A stretch of 64,000 bases of DNA from Gordonia crocea (GTDB lineage: Bacteria > Actinomycetota > Actinomycetes > Mycobacteriales > Mycobacteriaceae), in contig NZ_BJOU01000002.1 of NCBI RefSeq assembly GCF_009932435.1, forward strand, positions 62,001-126,000, in the 5' to 3' direction. Both the position numbers and the translations under genes were made by a program. Below are positions 17,104 to 28,497 of this stretch, piece by piece (position 1 is the stretch's first letter; the number at the start of each line of letters is the position of its first letter). The notes beneath the pieces are model-generated. The model was not told the DNA's origin. It did not search any database and saw only the letters and a program-made list of their open reading frames with translations.

Positions 17104-18098
17104 GCCCGGCGAATCCGTTGACCGGCGGCATCGCCACCGGCATCGGATCGATGCCCGGCACCGACCCGTTGGTCGCGGCCCGTTCCGCATTCGACGAGGT
17201 CGCCCTGCCCTTCGTGCCCGAGCTACCCGCCCGGGGCGCGGGGTCCGACATGGTCGGGCGTGCCGCGGGGCTGCTCGTCGACATCCCGATGGACACCGCG
17301 CTGGGCGGCTACCGACTCACCGCGGGGCGAAGCAGGCTGACCACACGCGCCGACGGATTCTTGCGCGCCGATTTCGACGCCGTCGAGGAGGTGCTCGAGC
17401 GCAGCGGTTCGTCGGCACCGGTCAAGCTTTCCGCCATCGGCCCGTTCACCTTGTCGGCACTGGTCGAGCTGCCCGGCGGACACAAGATCGTCCACGACGC
17501 CGGTGCCGTCCGCGACGTCGTCGCCTCGCTCGCCGAGGGCATCGCGCAGCGGGCCGACGACCTGGCCCGCCGGACCGGATCCGATGTGGTGGTACAGATC
17601 GACGAGCCGATGATCGGTCGGGTCGTCGACGGGCACATCGCGCCGTTGACCCGCCTCGATATCAACCGGGCGATTCCCGCCCCCGACGTCGCCGCGGCGC
17701 TGGAAACGGTCGCGGCGCGCATCGGGCGCCCGATGGTGCTGCACAACTGCGCGCAGCCGCGCTGGGACCTGATCGACCGGTTGCCGTCGTATGCGGTCTC
17801 GCTGGACGTCACCGGGATCACCGTCGACGACTACGACGCACTGGGCGGTTTCCTCGACCGCGGCGGGGTGCTCGTCGCCGGCGTCGTGCCGACGGAGAAA
17901 CCTGTGGCGGCGCTGTCGGCCGACGACACCGCGACCAGGCTGGTGGAGCTGACCGATCGCATCGGTCTGCCGCGGCGCGTTGTCGTCGACCAGGTATTGG
18001 TTTCCCCGACGTGCGGCCTCGCCGGTGCGCGGGATTGGGCGCCGCGCGCCCTCGCGCTGTCGACATCGGTCGCCGACCAACTCCGCAACGTCGACTGA
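17100..18098 (+). CDS. Core-MetE-type cobalamin-independent methionine synthase C-terminal domain protein, Rv3015c-like
   Basis: This 332-aa protein corresponds to the catalytic C-terminal barrel of MetE without the folate-binding N-terminal half. Probable zinc/thiolate ligands are His and Cys in [11 protein letters not shown] and Cys in [11 protein letters not shown]. The opening [15 protein letters not shown] is typical of this family. The methyl donor for such short forms is unclear (methylcobalamin-protein or another donor). It is translationally coupled to mnmA. Annotated as methionine synthase by homology only. Confidence 0.8.
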   Translation: MSPANPLTGGIATGIGSMPGTDPLVAARSAFDEVALPFVPELPARGAGSDMVGRAAGLLVDIPMDTALGGYRLTAGRSRLTTRADGFLRADFDAVEEVLERSGSSAPVKLSAIGPFTLSALVELPGGHKIVHDAGAVRDVVASLAEGIAQRADDLARRTGSDVVVQIDEPMIGRVVDGHIAPLTRLDINRAIPAPDVAAALETVAARIGRPMVLHNCAQPRWDLIDRLPSYAVSLDVTGITVDDYDALGGFLDRGGVLVAGVVPTEKPVAALSADDTATRLVELTDRIGLPRRVVVDQVLVSPTCGLAGARDWAPRALALSTSVADQLRNVD

Positions 18099-18116
18099 GT
18101 CTCGCCGAGGGCCACG

Positions 18117-18626
18117 TCAGTGGTCAGCGCACCACTTCTGCGCGATACCTGGGAGGTGCCGGGATGCGTTTGCCATGTCCTCGGCGTACTCGGTGAATTC
18201 TGCGCGTGCGGCGTCCAACGGCTTTCCCAGGACCGCCTCGACGAAGCTCCGGTCTCCGCCGACCAAGAGGAACTCGTCGACGGTCAGCAGCACTGCCGAA
18301 TCCAAGTCGGGTGACGCGATCACGGTGTCGATGAAGCTGTGCTCCTTCCACCAACGCTCGATCTCGGAAACCGGCGCAATGACGGCCTGCTCCCGGTCAT
18401 CAGCCCCGAGGTCCCTCGTCGTGAGGCACAGCAGTTTGGTTTGACCTTCTGCTTCAAAGGTTTGGAGGATCCGTCTGCCGACTGTGTCGGAGGATAAGTC
18501 GGAGATTTCTTCGGCGGGCACGATAACCCTGCAGTTCGTCGTTACCCACGTGTCATTGAACGCTTGTACCCCGTGTAGCAGCGTCTCTCTTGCCCGGGCG
18601 ATTTCTGACCTGGTCAAAGGCTGCAT
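18117..18626 (-). CDS. Hypothetical protein, unrecognised
   Basis: This is a 169-aa protein from ATG 18626 (MQPLTRSEIARARETLLHG); an ATG at 18653 would overlap the next gene's 3' end by 11 bp. It is acidic and soluble, with no signal peptide or membrane segment. Visible features are LTRSEIARARETL (helical), TVGRRILQTFEAEGQTKLL, a Trp-rich EIERWWKEHSF and the C-terminal LPGIAQKWCADH. Base composition looks less GC-rich than in the neighbours, which with the lack of a counterpart in the mycobacterial order suggests acquisition. No function is proposed. Confidence 0.6.
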   Translation of the reverse strand: MQPLTRSEIARARETLLHGVQAFNDTWVTTNCRVIVPAEEISDLSSDTVGRRILQTFEAEGQTKLLCLTTRDLGADDREQAVIAPVSEIERWWKEHSFIDTVIASPDLDSAVLLTVDEFLLVGGDRSFVEAVLGKPLDAARAEFTEYAEDMANASRHLPGIAQKWCADH

Positions 18627-18642
18627 CACACTGAACCCCCAC

Positions 18643-21157
<2,515 letters not shown>

Positions 21158-21200
21158 TCGGTGTCGTCGCCGGCGCCCGCCGCCTGATCGGCGAGGCGGG

Positions 21201-21860
21201 TCAGGTTGTCGGGTGGCCGATGCTCCCGATGATCCCGATCAGGTAGCCCAGGCGGGCCACCTCGGCGGGGCGGAAGTCGGGGCCGCCGACGCGGCCGAGC
21301 AGCAGGGCGCGGTTGGTCCCGTCGAGGGGCGCCGCGACGAGCCGGGTGTCGGAGTCGCGCCACGACTGCGGGATGCCGTTCTCACCGGGGTCGACGACGG
21401 CGGCCGCGGAGAGTGGCAGCCATTCGGCGGCGGCCAGAGGGGTCTCCGGCGTCCCCGAACTGCCGCAAACGGTGAGCGTGGTACCCGAGTCGGTGCGGGC
21501 GACGACGCTGGCCCACGAGGCGCGCAGCACGGCCGGGGCGTCGTCGACGAGGGTCTGCAGGCGGTTGCCGCGGGCGGTCGCCACGTGGTCGACGAGCTCG
21601 AGTTCCCGGTGGGTGTCGAGCACCCCGGCGTAGGGGCGCACCGAGTCGACGTGGGCGCCGGACTGGGCGGCGGCGGTGATCAGGGTGTCCGGGAGCGCGC
21701 CGATCGGCAGCTCGACGACGATGTCGTCGACGGCCCAGCCGCTGCCGCGCTCGACGACCTCCAGCGAGATGATGTCGGCCCCCACGCCGCCGAGGGCCAT
21801 GGCGAGCTGGCCGAGGCTACCGGGGCGGTCGTCGATGGTTACGCGAAGCAGGTACGACAT
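21201..21860 (-). CDS. ACT-domain protein, Rv3013-like
   Basis: This is a 219-aa protein. The N-terminal ACT domain (about 1-75) opens [27 protein letters not shown], suggesting amino-acid or small-ligand binding. The C-terminal half (about 85-215) has no recognised motif. It is convergent with ligA and divergent from gatC, the same arrangement as in mycobacteria. The start at 21860 is chosen on the ACT-domain start; an ATG three codons upstream is possible. It is likely a regulatory ligand-binding protein, but its target is unknown. Confidence 0.8.
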   Translation of the reverse strand: MSYLLRVTIDDRPGSLGQLAMALGGVGADIISLEVVERGSGWAVDDIVVELPIGALPDTLITAAAQSGAHVDSVRPYAGVLDTHRELELVDHVATARGNRLQTLVDDAPAVLRASWASVVARTDSGTTLTVCGSSGTPETPLAAAEWLPLSAAAVVDPGENGIPQSWRDSDTRLVAAPLDGTNRALLLGRVGGPDFRPAEVARLGYLIGIIGSIGHPTT

Positions 21861-21937
21861 TGGACCCATTTTTCCACCAGCGGTCTCATCCGTCGCGGCG
21901 AGGGCTGGCTGCCGACACGGCGCACAACGCCAGCAAC

Positions 21938-21943
21938 TAGGGT
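21938..21943 (+). promoter_or_regulatory. Putative -10 (TAGGGT) of gatC-gatA
   Basis: TAGGGT (TANNNT) lies 35 nt before the gatC TTG and upstream of the RBS AAAGGA, in the intergenic space divergent from the ACT gene. Confidence 0.4.
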
Positions 21944-21978
21944 GGTGGGGAGGTTTCCCGGCTCGAAAGGACGAGGAA

Positions 21979-22275
21979 TTGGCTGCCATCTCCCGTGACG
22001 AGGTCGCGCACTTGGCGCGGCTGTCGCGGCTCGCGCTGACCGACGACGAGCTCGACCACTATGCGACCCAGTTGGATTCGATCCTGACCCACGTCGCATC
22101 GATCACCGACGTCGCCGCCGACGACGTGCCGCCGACCGCGCACCCGGCGCAGTTGGACAACGTGCTGCGCGACGACGTGGTGACCCCCGGGTTGACCCGT
22201 GACGAGGCGCTGTCGGGCGCCCCGGCAGTCGAGCAGGACCGGTTCGCCGTTCCGCAGATCTTGGGGGAAGAGTAA
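21979..22275 (+). CDS. gatC: Asp-tRNA(Asn)/Glu-tRNA(Gln) amidotransferase subunit C
   Basis: This is a 98-99-aa protein with a TTG start after AAAGGACGAGG. The typical GatC sequence is [23 protein letters not shown], then [25 protein letters not shown]. It wraps around and stabilises GatA in the GatCAB complex. Its stop is directly followed by the gatA GTG with no gap. The start is fixed by this N-terminal family motif; upstream ATGs are in non-homologous sequence. Confidence 0.94.
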   Translation: MAAISRDEVAHLARLSRLALTDDELDHYATQLDSILTHVASITDVAADDVPPTAHPAQLDNVLRDDVVTPGLTRDEALSGAPAVEQDRFAVPQILGEE

Positions 22276-23766
22276 GTGGCCCAGCAGTACACCGCCGCCG
22301 ACGGCGAGATCCTGAACGCGACCGCTGCCCGGCTCGGCGAGCAGATCGCCGCCCGCGAGGTCTCCTCCGTCGAGGTGACACGCGCCTTCTTGGACCGGAT
22401 CGCCGCGGTCGACGACACGATCGGTGCCTACCTGCACGTCGGCGCCGATGCGGCGATCGCCGCCGCGGAGCGGGCCGACGCCGCGGTGGCCGCCGGGGAG
22501 GCGGCGTCTCCGCTGACCGGTGTGCCGATCGCGCTCAAGGACGTGTTCACGACCGTCGACGCACCGACGACGTGTGGCTCGAAGATCCTCGAGGGTTGGG
22601 TGCCGCCGTATGACGCGGCGGTGACCGAGAAGCTGCGCGCCGCCGGTCTGCCGATCCTCGGCAAGACCAACATGGACGAGTTCGCCATGGGCAGCTCGAC
22701 GGAGAACTCGGCCTACCAGGTCACCCGCAACCCGTGGGACACCGACCGGATCCCCGGTGGTTCGGGTGGCGGCAGCGCGGCGGCGCTCGCGTCGCTCTCC
22801 GCGCCGCTGGCCATCGGTACCGACACCGGCGGCTCGATCCGCCAGCCCGCCGCGGTCACCGCGACCGTCGGGGTGAAGCCGACCTACGGCACCGTCTCGC
22901 GTTACGGCCTGGTGGCCTGCGCCTCGTCGCTGGACCAGGGCGGCCCGTGTGGTCGCACGGTGCTCGACACCGCGCTGCTGCACGAGGTCATCGCCGGGCA
23001 CGACCCGCGCGACTCGACGTCGATCGACGCCCCCGTCGGCGACCTCGTCGCGGCGGCCAAGACCGGTGCGGCCGGCGACCTGTCCGGCGTGCGCATCGGC
23101 GTCGTCAAGGAGCTGTCCGGCGAGGGCTACCAGCCGGGGGTGCTCGCCTCTTTCGAGGCGGCGGTCAAGGAACTGACCGACCGCGGTGCGACCGTCGTCG
23201 AGGTCACCTGCCCGCACTTCACCTATGCGCTGGGTGCCTACTACCTGATCCTGCCGTCGGAGGTGTCGAGCAACCTCGCCCGGTTCGACGCGATGCGGTA
23301 CGGCCTGCGCGTCGGCGACGACGGCAGCCACAGCGCCGACGAGGTGATGGCGTTGACCCGCGAGGCCGGATTCGGCCCGGAGGTCAAGCGCCGCATCATG
23401 ATTGGCACCTACGCGCTCTCGGCGGGCTATTACGACGCTTATTACGGCCAGGCGCAGAAGGTGCGGACGTTGATCGCCCGCGACTTCGCGGCAGCCTTCG
23501 AGACCGTCGACGTCCTCGTCTCGCCGGTCACCCCCACCACGGCCTTCAAGCTGGGGGAGAAGGTCGACGACCCGCTGGCCATGTACCTGTTCGACCTGTG
23601 CACGCTGCCGGTGAACCTGGCCGGCGTGGCCGCGATGTCGGTGCCGTCGGGGCTGTCCGACGGTCTTCCGGTGGGCCTGCAGATCATGGCTCCCGCGCTC
23701 GCCGACGACCGGCTCTACCGGGTCGGCGCCGCCTACGAGGCGGCGCGCGGGCCGATCGCGCCCTAG
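22276..23766 (+). CDS. gatA: Glutamyl-tRNA(Gln) amidotransferase subunit A
   Basis: This is a 496-aa amidase. The catalytic Ser-cisSer-Lys triad is present at family spacing: K88 (PIALKDVF), S163 ([11 protein letters not shown]) and S187 ([12 protein letters not shown]). It hydrolyses glutamine to ammonia, which GatB uses to convert Glu-tRNA(Gln) to Gln-tRNA(Gln). Its TAG stop (23764-23766) lies inside the CCTAGA target site of the IS481 insertion, so the protein is left intact by the insertion. gatB is elsewhere (26903), as in mycobacteria. Confidence 0.97.
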   Translation: MAQQYTAADGEILNATAARLGEQIAAREVSSVEVTRAFLDRIAAVDDTIGAYLHVGADAAIAAAERADAAVAAGEAASPLTGVPIALKDVFTTVDAPTTCGSKILEGWVPPYDAAVTEKLRAAGLPILGKTNMDEFAMGSSTENSAYQVTRNPWDTDRIPGGSGGGSAAALASLSAPLAIGTDTGGSIRQPAAVTATVGVKPTYGTVSRYGLVACASSLDQGGPCGRTVLDTALLHEVIAGHDPRDSTSIDAPVGDLVAAAKTGAAGDLSGVRIGVVKELSGEGYQPGVLASFEAAVKELTDRGATVVEVTCPHFTYALGAYYLILPSEVSSNLARFDAMRYGLRVGDDGSHSADEVMALTREAGFGPEVKRRIMIGTYALSAGYYDAYYGQAQKVRTLIARDFAAAFETVDVLVSPVTPTTAFKLGEKVDDPLAMYLFDLCTLPVNLAGVAAMSVPSGLSDGLPVGLQIMAPALADDRLYRVGAAYEAARGPIAP

Positions 23767-23767
23767 A
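23762..23767 (+). repeat. Target-site duplication, left copy (CCTAGA)
   Basis: A 6-bp direct repeat directly precedes the left IS end and matches 24865-24870. It includes the gatA stop codon and fits the NCTAGN target known for IS481. Confidence 0.9.
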
Positions 23768-24864
23768 TGTACTTCCCCGACACGTTGTGAACATCTGAGG
23801 TGAGGCGAAGACCTCCGGGCAGGATGTGGGTTACCACAACCACCATCTAGCCACGGAGGTCTTCGTGACTCACGCTAACGCACCTTTGACGCCCGAGGGG
23901 CGTCGACGTCTTGCTTCACTCGTGGTGGACCAGGGCTGGTCACTGCGGCGCGCTGCCGAACGGTTCCAGTGTTCACCGGCCACAGCCAAGCGGTGGGCCG
24001 ACCGCTACCGCGCCGGCCAGGTGCTGACCGACCGCAGTTCCCGGCCCACACGTTCACCGGCCCGGCTGCCCCGCCGCACCGAGCGCCGGATCATCAACCT
24101 GCGCTGCACCCGCCGGTGGGGCCCGCATCGGATCGCCTATCACCTGGGTATCCCGCGTTCGACGGTCGGCCGGGTCCTCGACCGCTATCAGATGCCGCTG
24201 CTGGCCAATATCGACCAGGCCACCGGACTGCCGGTACGCAGACCGAAACCGAAACGGTACGAGGTCGGCCGGCCCGGCCAGCTCGTGCACGTCGACATCA
24301 AGAAACAAGGCCGAATCCCCGACGGCGGCGGCTGGCGTGTGCATGGTCGCGGATCAGCCGCCGACCGTACCGCCGGTGTGGCCCGCGACCGGGCAGCACG
24401 CTCGGGAGCACCGGGCTCGCGTGGTTACCGCTACCTGCACCACGCCGTCGATGACCACTCCCGGGTGGCGTACTCGGAGATCCTTGATGACGAACGCAAG
24501 GAGACCGCGGCCGGCTTCTGGCGGCGGGCGAACGCGTTCTTCGCCGAGCACGGTGTGAGGGTGACCGCAGTGATGACCGACAACGGCTCCTGCTACCGCT
24601 CAACGATGTTCGCCGAAGCACTGGCCGACGCCGGGATCAAACACAAGAAGACCAAGCCCTACCGGCCACAGACGAACGGGAAGGTCGAACGCTTCAACCG
24701 GACCCTGGCCGCCGAATGGGCCTACGCGAAACCCTATGCCAGCGAAGCCGAACGAGAAGCCGCCTACACCGCATGGCTCCACCACTACAATCACCACCGA
24801 CCCCACACCGGGATCGGCGGCCAAGTCCCCTCAGACCGCGTACACAACCTCACGGGGAAGTACA
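23768..24864 (+). mobile_element. Complete IS481-family insertion sequence (1097 bp)
   Basis: The element is bounded by imperfect terminal inverted repeats: 23768-23789 against the complement of 24843-24864, both beginning TGTACTTCCCCG, with 19 of 22 positions matching by my alignment. It is flanked by the 6-bp duplication CCTAGA. It contains one DDE transposase ORF on the same strand as gatA. Intact ends, intact target duplication and an uninterrupted transposase suggest a recent insertion. The copy number elsewhere in the genome cannot be seen here. Confidence 0.95.
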
Positions 24865-24869
24865 CCTAG
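23865..24869 (+). CDS. IS481-family DDE transposase
   Basis: This is a 334-aa protein from GTG 23865, chosen because GGAGG lies 5 nt upstream. The N-terminal helix-turn-helix region includes QGWSLRRAAERFQCSPATAKRWADRYR. The rve-type catalytic core has D144 (HVDIKKQG), D239 (MTDNGS) and E275 (GKVERFN), giving the DD(35)E spacing of the IS3/IS481 group. The last sense codon uses the final IS base, and the TAG stop (24867-24869) lies in the right-hand target duplication, so termination is supplied by the target site rather than the element. Confidence 0.94.
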   Translation: MTHANAPLTPEGRRRLASLVVDQGWSLRRAAERFQCSPATAKRWADRYRAGQVLTDRSSRPTRSPARLPRRTERRIINLRCTRRWGPHRIAYHLGIPRSTVGRVLDRYQMPLLANIDQATGLPVRRPKPKRYEVGRPGQLVHVDIKKQGRIPDGGGWRVHGRGSAADRTAGVARDRAARSGAPGSRGYRYLHHAVDDHSRVAYSEILDDERKETAAGFWRRANAFFAEHGVRVTAVMTDNGSCYRSTMFAEALADAGIKHKKTKPYRPQTNGKVERFNRTLAAEWAYAKPYASEAEREAAYTAWLHHYNHHRPHTGIGGQVPSDRVHNLTGKYT

Positions 24870-24870
24870 A
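24865..24870 (+). repeat. Target-site duplication, right copy (CCTAGA)
   Basis: This matches 23762-23767 exactly. It supplies the TAG stop for the transposase ORF. Confidence 0.9.
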
Positions 24871-24895
24871 ACAGGCCGCGCCGGGAAGGATCGGC

Positions 24896-25738
24896 GTGAG
24901 TGTCGTGTTGGACACGAGCATGACGGTGAAACTCGGCAAACTCGGAATTTGGCGGCACCATTCGCAGGTCGACGGCGACTTCGCGGCCAAGGCGGAGGAG
25001 CTCGGCTACTCGGCGATCTGGCTGGGCGGGTCGCCGGGCGGGGACCTGGCGGTGGTCGACGAATTGCTGGCAGCGACCCGGTCGCTGGTGGTGGCCACGG
25101 GCATCGTGAACATCTGGACCGACGGCCCGGGCGGGATCGCCGCCGCGCACCACCGGATCACCGACCGGTTCGACAACCGTTTCCTGCTCGGCGTCGGCGC
25201 GGGACACCGCGAGGCGACCGCGGAGTACCGCAAGCCCTTCGAGGCCCTGGTCGACTATCTCGACGGTTTGGCCGAGCACGGCGTTCCCGCGGAGGAAACG
25301 GTGCTGGCCGCACTCGGGCCGAAGGTGCTGGCGCTGGCCGCTGGGCGCACCGCCGGCGCGCACCCGTACCTGACCACTCCGGCGCACACGAAGGAAGCCC
25401 GCTCGCTGGTCGGAGACGCACTACTCGTCCCCGACCAGAAGGTGGTGCTCGACACCGACTCCGAGCGCGCGCGGGCCCTGGCCCGCAAGGGCAACGACTT
25501 CTACCTCGGGTTGACCAACTACCGGGCGAATCTGAAGCGGCTCGGCTTCACCGATGCCGACCTGGATGACGGTGGCACCGACCGGCTGTGGGATGCGCTG
25601 GTGCCGCACGGCGACGGAGACGTCGTCGCGGCGGCGGTGCAAGCCCATCTGACGGCCGGCGCCGACCAGGTGGCGGTGCAGGTGGTCGGGCGCGATCCGT
25701 GGCCGGCGTTGACGGCGATCGCGCAACGCCTGGCGTAG
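24896..25738 (+). CDS. LLM-class (luciferase-like) F420-dependent oxidoreductase
   Basis: This is a 280-aa protein from GTG 24896, preceded by GGAAGGA at 5 nt. An in-frame ATG at 24920 is the alternative. The TIM-barrel LLM signatures include KLGIWRHHSQ, AEELGYSAIWLGGSPGGDL, VATGIVNIWTDGPGGIAAAHHRI and RFLLGVGAGHRE. The family uses F420 or FMN; the TIGR03620-type mycobacterial members are F420-linked and the window also carries fbiD. The substrate is unknown. Without the IS, its start would lie about 28 bp after the gatA stop, so it was probably the third gene of a gatC-gatA operon. Confidence 0.85.
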   Translation: MSVVLDTSMTVKLGKLGIWRHHSQVDGDFAAKAEELGYSAIWLGGSPGGDLAVVDELLAATRSLVVATGIVNIWTDGPGGIAAAHHRITDRFDNRFLLGVGAGHREATAEYRKPFEALVDYLDGLAEHGVPAEETVLAALGPKVLALAAGRTAGAHPYLTTPAHTKEARSLVGDALLVPDQKVVLDTDSERARALARKGNDFYLGLTNYRANLKRLGFTDADLDDGGTDRLWDALVPHGDGDVVAAAVQAHLTAGADQVAVQVVGRDPWPALTAIAQRLA

Positions 25739-25836
25739 CGGCTCGTCTGCCACCGCCGGCGGCGGGGAGTGGCAGGCGGCGTCGGCGCGTTCCGGCTAGA
25801 TTTGGGATCACCCCGAATCCAGAGGAGGAACCGTCC

Positions 25837-26871
25837 ATGGCCCGTTACGGCATCCTGACGTCCGGGGGCGACTGTCCCGGCCTGAACGCGGTCATCCGCG
25901 GCATCGTGTTGGACAGCGACTCCGGTCACGCTGATTTCGACTACGTCGGGTTCCGCGACGGCTTTTGGGGGCTGGTCTACGGCGAGACCATCACGCTGGA
26001 CCGCCAGGCGGTCCGCGGTATCTCGAAGGAGGGTGGCACGATCCTGGGCACCAGCCGGTTCGGGCCGTACACCGAGCCCGACGGCGGGCCGGAGAACATC
26101 AAGAAGACCCTCGAGCGCATCGGCGTCGACGGTGTCATCGCGATCGGCGGCGACGGGACGATGGCGGCCGCGGCGCGCCTCTTCGGCGACGGCATCCCCA
26201 CCGTCGGCGTGCCCAAGACCATCGACAACGACCTCGCCGCCACCGACTACACCTTCGGCTTCAACACCGCCGTCGAGATCGCGACCGAGGCCGTCGACCG
26301 GCTGCGCACCACCGGCAACTCGCACAAGCGCTGCATGGTGCTCGAGGTGATGGGGCGCCATGCCGGGTGGATCGCGCTCTACTCCGGGATGGCCGGCGGG
26401 GCACACGCCATCCTGATCCCCGAGTCCCCGGAGTCGCTGGACCAGGTGTGTGACTGGGTGACCAGCGTCCGCGACCGCGGCCGTGCGCCGATGGTCGTGG
26501 TGGCCGAGGGGTTCACCTTCCCGGACATGGAGGAGGCGCACTCGCACAAGGGACTCGACGGATTCAACCGGCCGAGGCTGGGCGGGATCGGGGAGATCCT
26601 CGCTCCGCTCATCGAGGAGAAGACCGGGATCGAGACCCGTGCGACGGTGCTCGGCCACATCCAGCGCGGTGGCGTGCCGAGCGCCTGGGACCGGGTGCTG
26701 GGCACCCGCTTCGGCTTCGGTGTCCCCGAACTGATCGCCGACGGTGGTTGGGGGCAGATGCTCGCGCTGCGGGGGACCGACATCGTCCGGGTGCCCTTCG
26801 CCGAGGCGGTCGGCCACACGAAGAACGTCCCGTTGGACCTCTACGGCGAGGCTCGGGCAGCCTTCGGCTGA
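25837..26871 (+). CDS. pfkA: 6-phosphofructokinase
   Basis: This is a 344-aa protein. The glycine-rich donor site is GGDGT (G107 aligns with E. coli G104) and the catalytic region is [19 protein letters not shown], with the proton-acceptor Asp in TIDND. It converts fructose 6-phosphate to the 1,6-bisphosphate. The combination G107 with K127 is a mixed signature found in actinobacterial PFKs: Gly at the first site suggests ATP, Lys at the second is typical of PPi enzymes, so the phosphoryl donor is not certain. The RBS AGAGGAGG lies 8 nt before the ATG, with a TAGATT -10 about 35 nt upstream. Confidence 0.95.
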   Translation: MARYGILTSGGDCPGLNAVIRGIVLDSDSGHADFDYVGFRDGFWGLVYGETITLDRQAVRGISKEGGTILGTSRFGPYTEPDGGPENIKKTLERIGVDGVIAIGGDGTMAAAARLFGDGIPTVGVPKTIDNDLAATDYTFGFNTAVEIATEAVDRLRTTGNSHKRCMVLEVMGRHAGWIALYSGMAGGAHAILIPESPESLDQVCDWVTSVRDRGRAPMVVVAEGFTFPDMEEAHSHKGLDGFNRPRLGGIGEILAPLIEEKTGIETRATVLGHIQRGGVPSAWDRVLGTRFGFGVPELIADGGWGQMLALRGTDIVRVPFAEAVGHTKNVPLDLYGEARAAFG

Positions 26872-26889
26872 GCCGCCGAGCCGACTAGA

Positions 26890-26895
26890 TAGGAT
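26890..26895 (+). promoter_or_regulatory. Putative -10 (TAGGAT) of gatB, leaderless
   Basis: TAGGAT lies 7 nt before ATG 26903, without an RBS between. Confidence 0.45.
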
Positions 26896-26902
26896 TGGAC
26901 GC

Positions 26903-28405
26903 ATGACTGCGCCTGCGACCGAGCTGATGGAGTTCGACGACGTCATCGCCGAATACGACCCGGTACTGGGGATGGAGGTGCACGTCGAACTCGGCACCGC
27001 GACGAAGATGTTCTGCGGCTGCCCGACGGCCTTCGGGGCCGAACCGAACACGCAGGTGTGCCCCGTCTGCATCGGCCTGCCCGGCTCGCTGCCGGTGGCG
27101 AATGCGGCGGCGATCGAGTCGGCCATCCGGATCGGGTTGGCGCTCAACTGTTCCATCCGCCCGTCGAGCGTGTTCGCGCGGAAGAACTACTTCTACCCCG
27201 ACCAGCCGAAGAACTACCAGATCAGCCAGTACGACGAGCCGATCGCCTTCGACGGCTACCTCGACGTGCAGCTCGCCGACGGGACCACCTGGCGGGTCGA
27301 CATCGAGCGCGCCCACATGGAGGAGGACACCGGCAAGTCGCTGCACATCGGCGGGACCGGGCGTATCCACGGTGCCAGCCATTCGCTGCTCGACTACAAC
27401 CGTGCCGGCGTGCCGCTGGTCGAGATCGTCACCCGGCCGATCACCGGTGCGGGGGAGCGGGCGCCGGAGGTGGCGCGCGCCTACGTGACCGCCCTGCGCG
27501 ACCTGCTCAAGGCGCTCGAGGTGTCCGACGTGCGCATGGACCAGGGTTCACTGCGCTGCGACGCCAATGTCTCGCTGATGCCCAAGGACGCGGCCGAGTT
27601 CGGCACGCGCACCGAGACGAAGAACGTGAACTCCCTCAAAAGCGTCGAGATCGCGGTCCGCTACGAGATGTGCCGCCAGGGTGCCGTTCTGCGCGAGGGC
27701 GGCGAGGTCATCCAGGAGACCCGACACTTCCACGAAGGCGACGGTTCCACCTCGGCGGGGCGCCGCAAGGAGACGGCCGAGGACTACCGGTACTTCCCCG
27801 AGCCCGACCTGCCCCCGGTGAGCCCGGACGCGGCATGGATCGAACAGTTGCGCACGACGCTGCCCGAGCTGCCGTGGGTGCGCCGCGCGCGGATTCAGCA
27901 GGAGTGGGGGGTGTCCGACGAGGTCATGCGCGACCTGGTCAACGTGGGCGCGGTGGACCTCATCATCGCCACCGCCGACGCGGGCGCCTCGCCCGAGGCC
28001 GCGCGCAGCTGGTGGGTTTCCTTCCTCGCCCAGCAGGCCAACAGCCGCTCGATCGAGCTCGCCGAACTGCCGATCACCCCGCCGCAGGTGGCCCGGGTCG
28101 TCGCACTCGTCGACGAGGGCAAGCTCACCAACAAGTTGGCCCAGCAGGTCGTCGTCGGCGTGCTCGACGGCGAGGGGGAGCCCGACGAGGTCGTCGCGGC
28201 CCGCGGGCTGGAGGTCGTGCGCGACGACTCGGCGCTGCAGACCGCCGTCGACGAGGCACTCGCGGCCAACCCGGACATCGTGGAGAAGATCCGCGGCGGC
28301 AAGGTGGCCGCGGCGGGCAAGATCGTCGGCGACGTCATGAAGGCCACCCGCGGGCAGGCCGATCCCGCCCGGGTCAAAGAACTCGTGCTGGCCGCCTGCC
28401 AGTAG
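26903..28405 (+). CDS. gatB: Asp/Glu-tRNA amidotransferase subunit B
   Basis: This is a 500-aa protein. The N-terminal cradle domain contains [24 protein letters not shown] (substrate and Zn region) and [33 protein letters not shown] and [14 protein letters not shown] segments (here [14 protein letters not shown]) follow. The C-terminal YqeY-like tail domain ends [17 protein letters not shown] ([17 protein letters not shown]). It binds misacylated tRNA and performs the ATP-dependent amidation using ammonia from GatA. It stands apart from gatCA but is co-directional, ending in a strong bidirectional terminator. Confidence 0.96.
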   Translation: MTAPATELMEFDDVIAEYDPVLGMEVHVELGTATKMFCGCPTAFGAEPNTQVCPVCIGLPGSLPVANAAAIESAIRIGLALNCSIRPSSVFARKNYFYPDQPKNYQISQYDEPIAFDGYLDVQLADGTTWRVDIERAHMEEDTGKSLHIGGTGRIHGASHSLLDYNRAGVPLVEIVTRPITGAGERAPEVARAYVTALRDLLKALEVSDVRMDQGSLRCDANVSLMPKDAAEFGTRTETKNVNSLKSVEIAVRYEMCRQGAVLREGGEVIQETRHFHEGDGSTSAGRRKETAEDYRYFPEPDLPPVSPDAAWIEQLRTTLPELPWVRRARIQQEWGVSDEVMRDLVNVGAVDLIIATADAGASPEAARSWWVSFLAQQANSRSIELAELPITPPQVARVVALVDEGKLTNKLAQQVVVGVLDGEGEPDEVVAARGLEVVRDDSALQTAVDEALAANPDIVEKIRGGKVAAAGKIVGDVMKATRGQADPARVKELVLAACQ

Positions 28406-28416
28406 CCGAAACGCTG

Positions 28417-28487
28417 CTGAAAAAGTCCCCCTGGTGACGATTCGAGGGAGTAATTCCCTCGACCGCTGACCAGGGGGACTTTTTCAG
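28417..28487. terminator. Nested inverted repeat, bidirectional terminator between gatB and lppZ
   Basis: Perfect 19-bp outer arms occupy 28417-28435 and 28469-28487, with A5/T5 runs at their ends and the core GTCCCCCTGGT. A second 7-bp hairpin (CGAGGGA / TCCCTCG, 28443-28461) is nested inside. It serves both convergent genes. Confidence 0.92.
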
Positions 28488-28497
28488 TCGGGACGAC

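Noticed and set aside
24716..24895. Earlier start for the LLM oxidoreductase inside the IS
   Set aside because: That region codes for the transposase in another frame; a good RBS precedes GTG 24896 outside the IS.
25837..26871. Naming the enzyme PPi-dependent phosphofructokinase
   Set aside because: The first donor-site residue is Gly, as in ATP enzymes; the Lys at the second site alone is not decisive.
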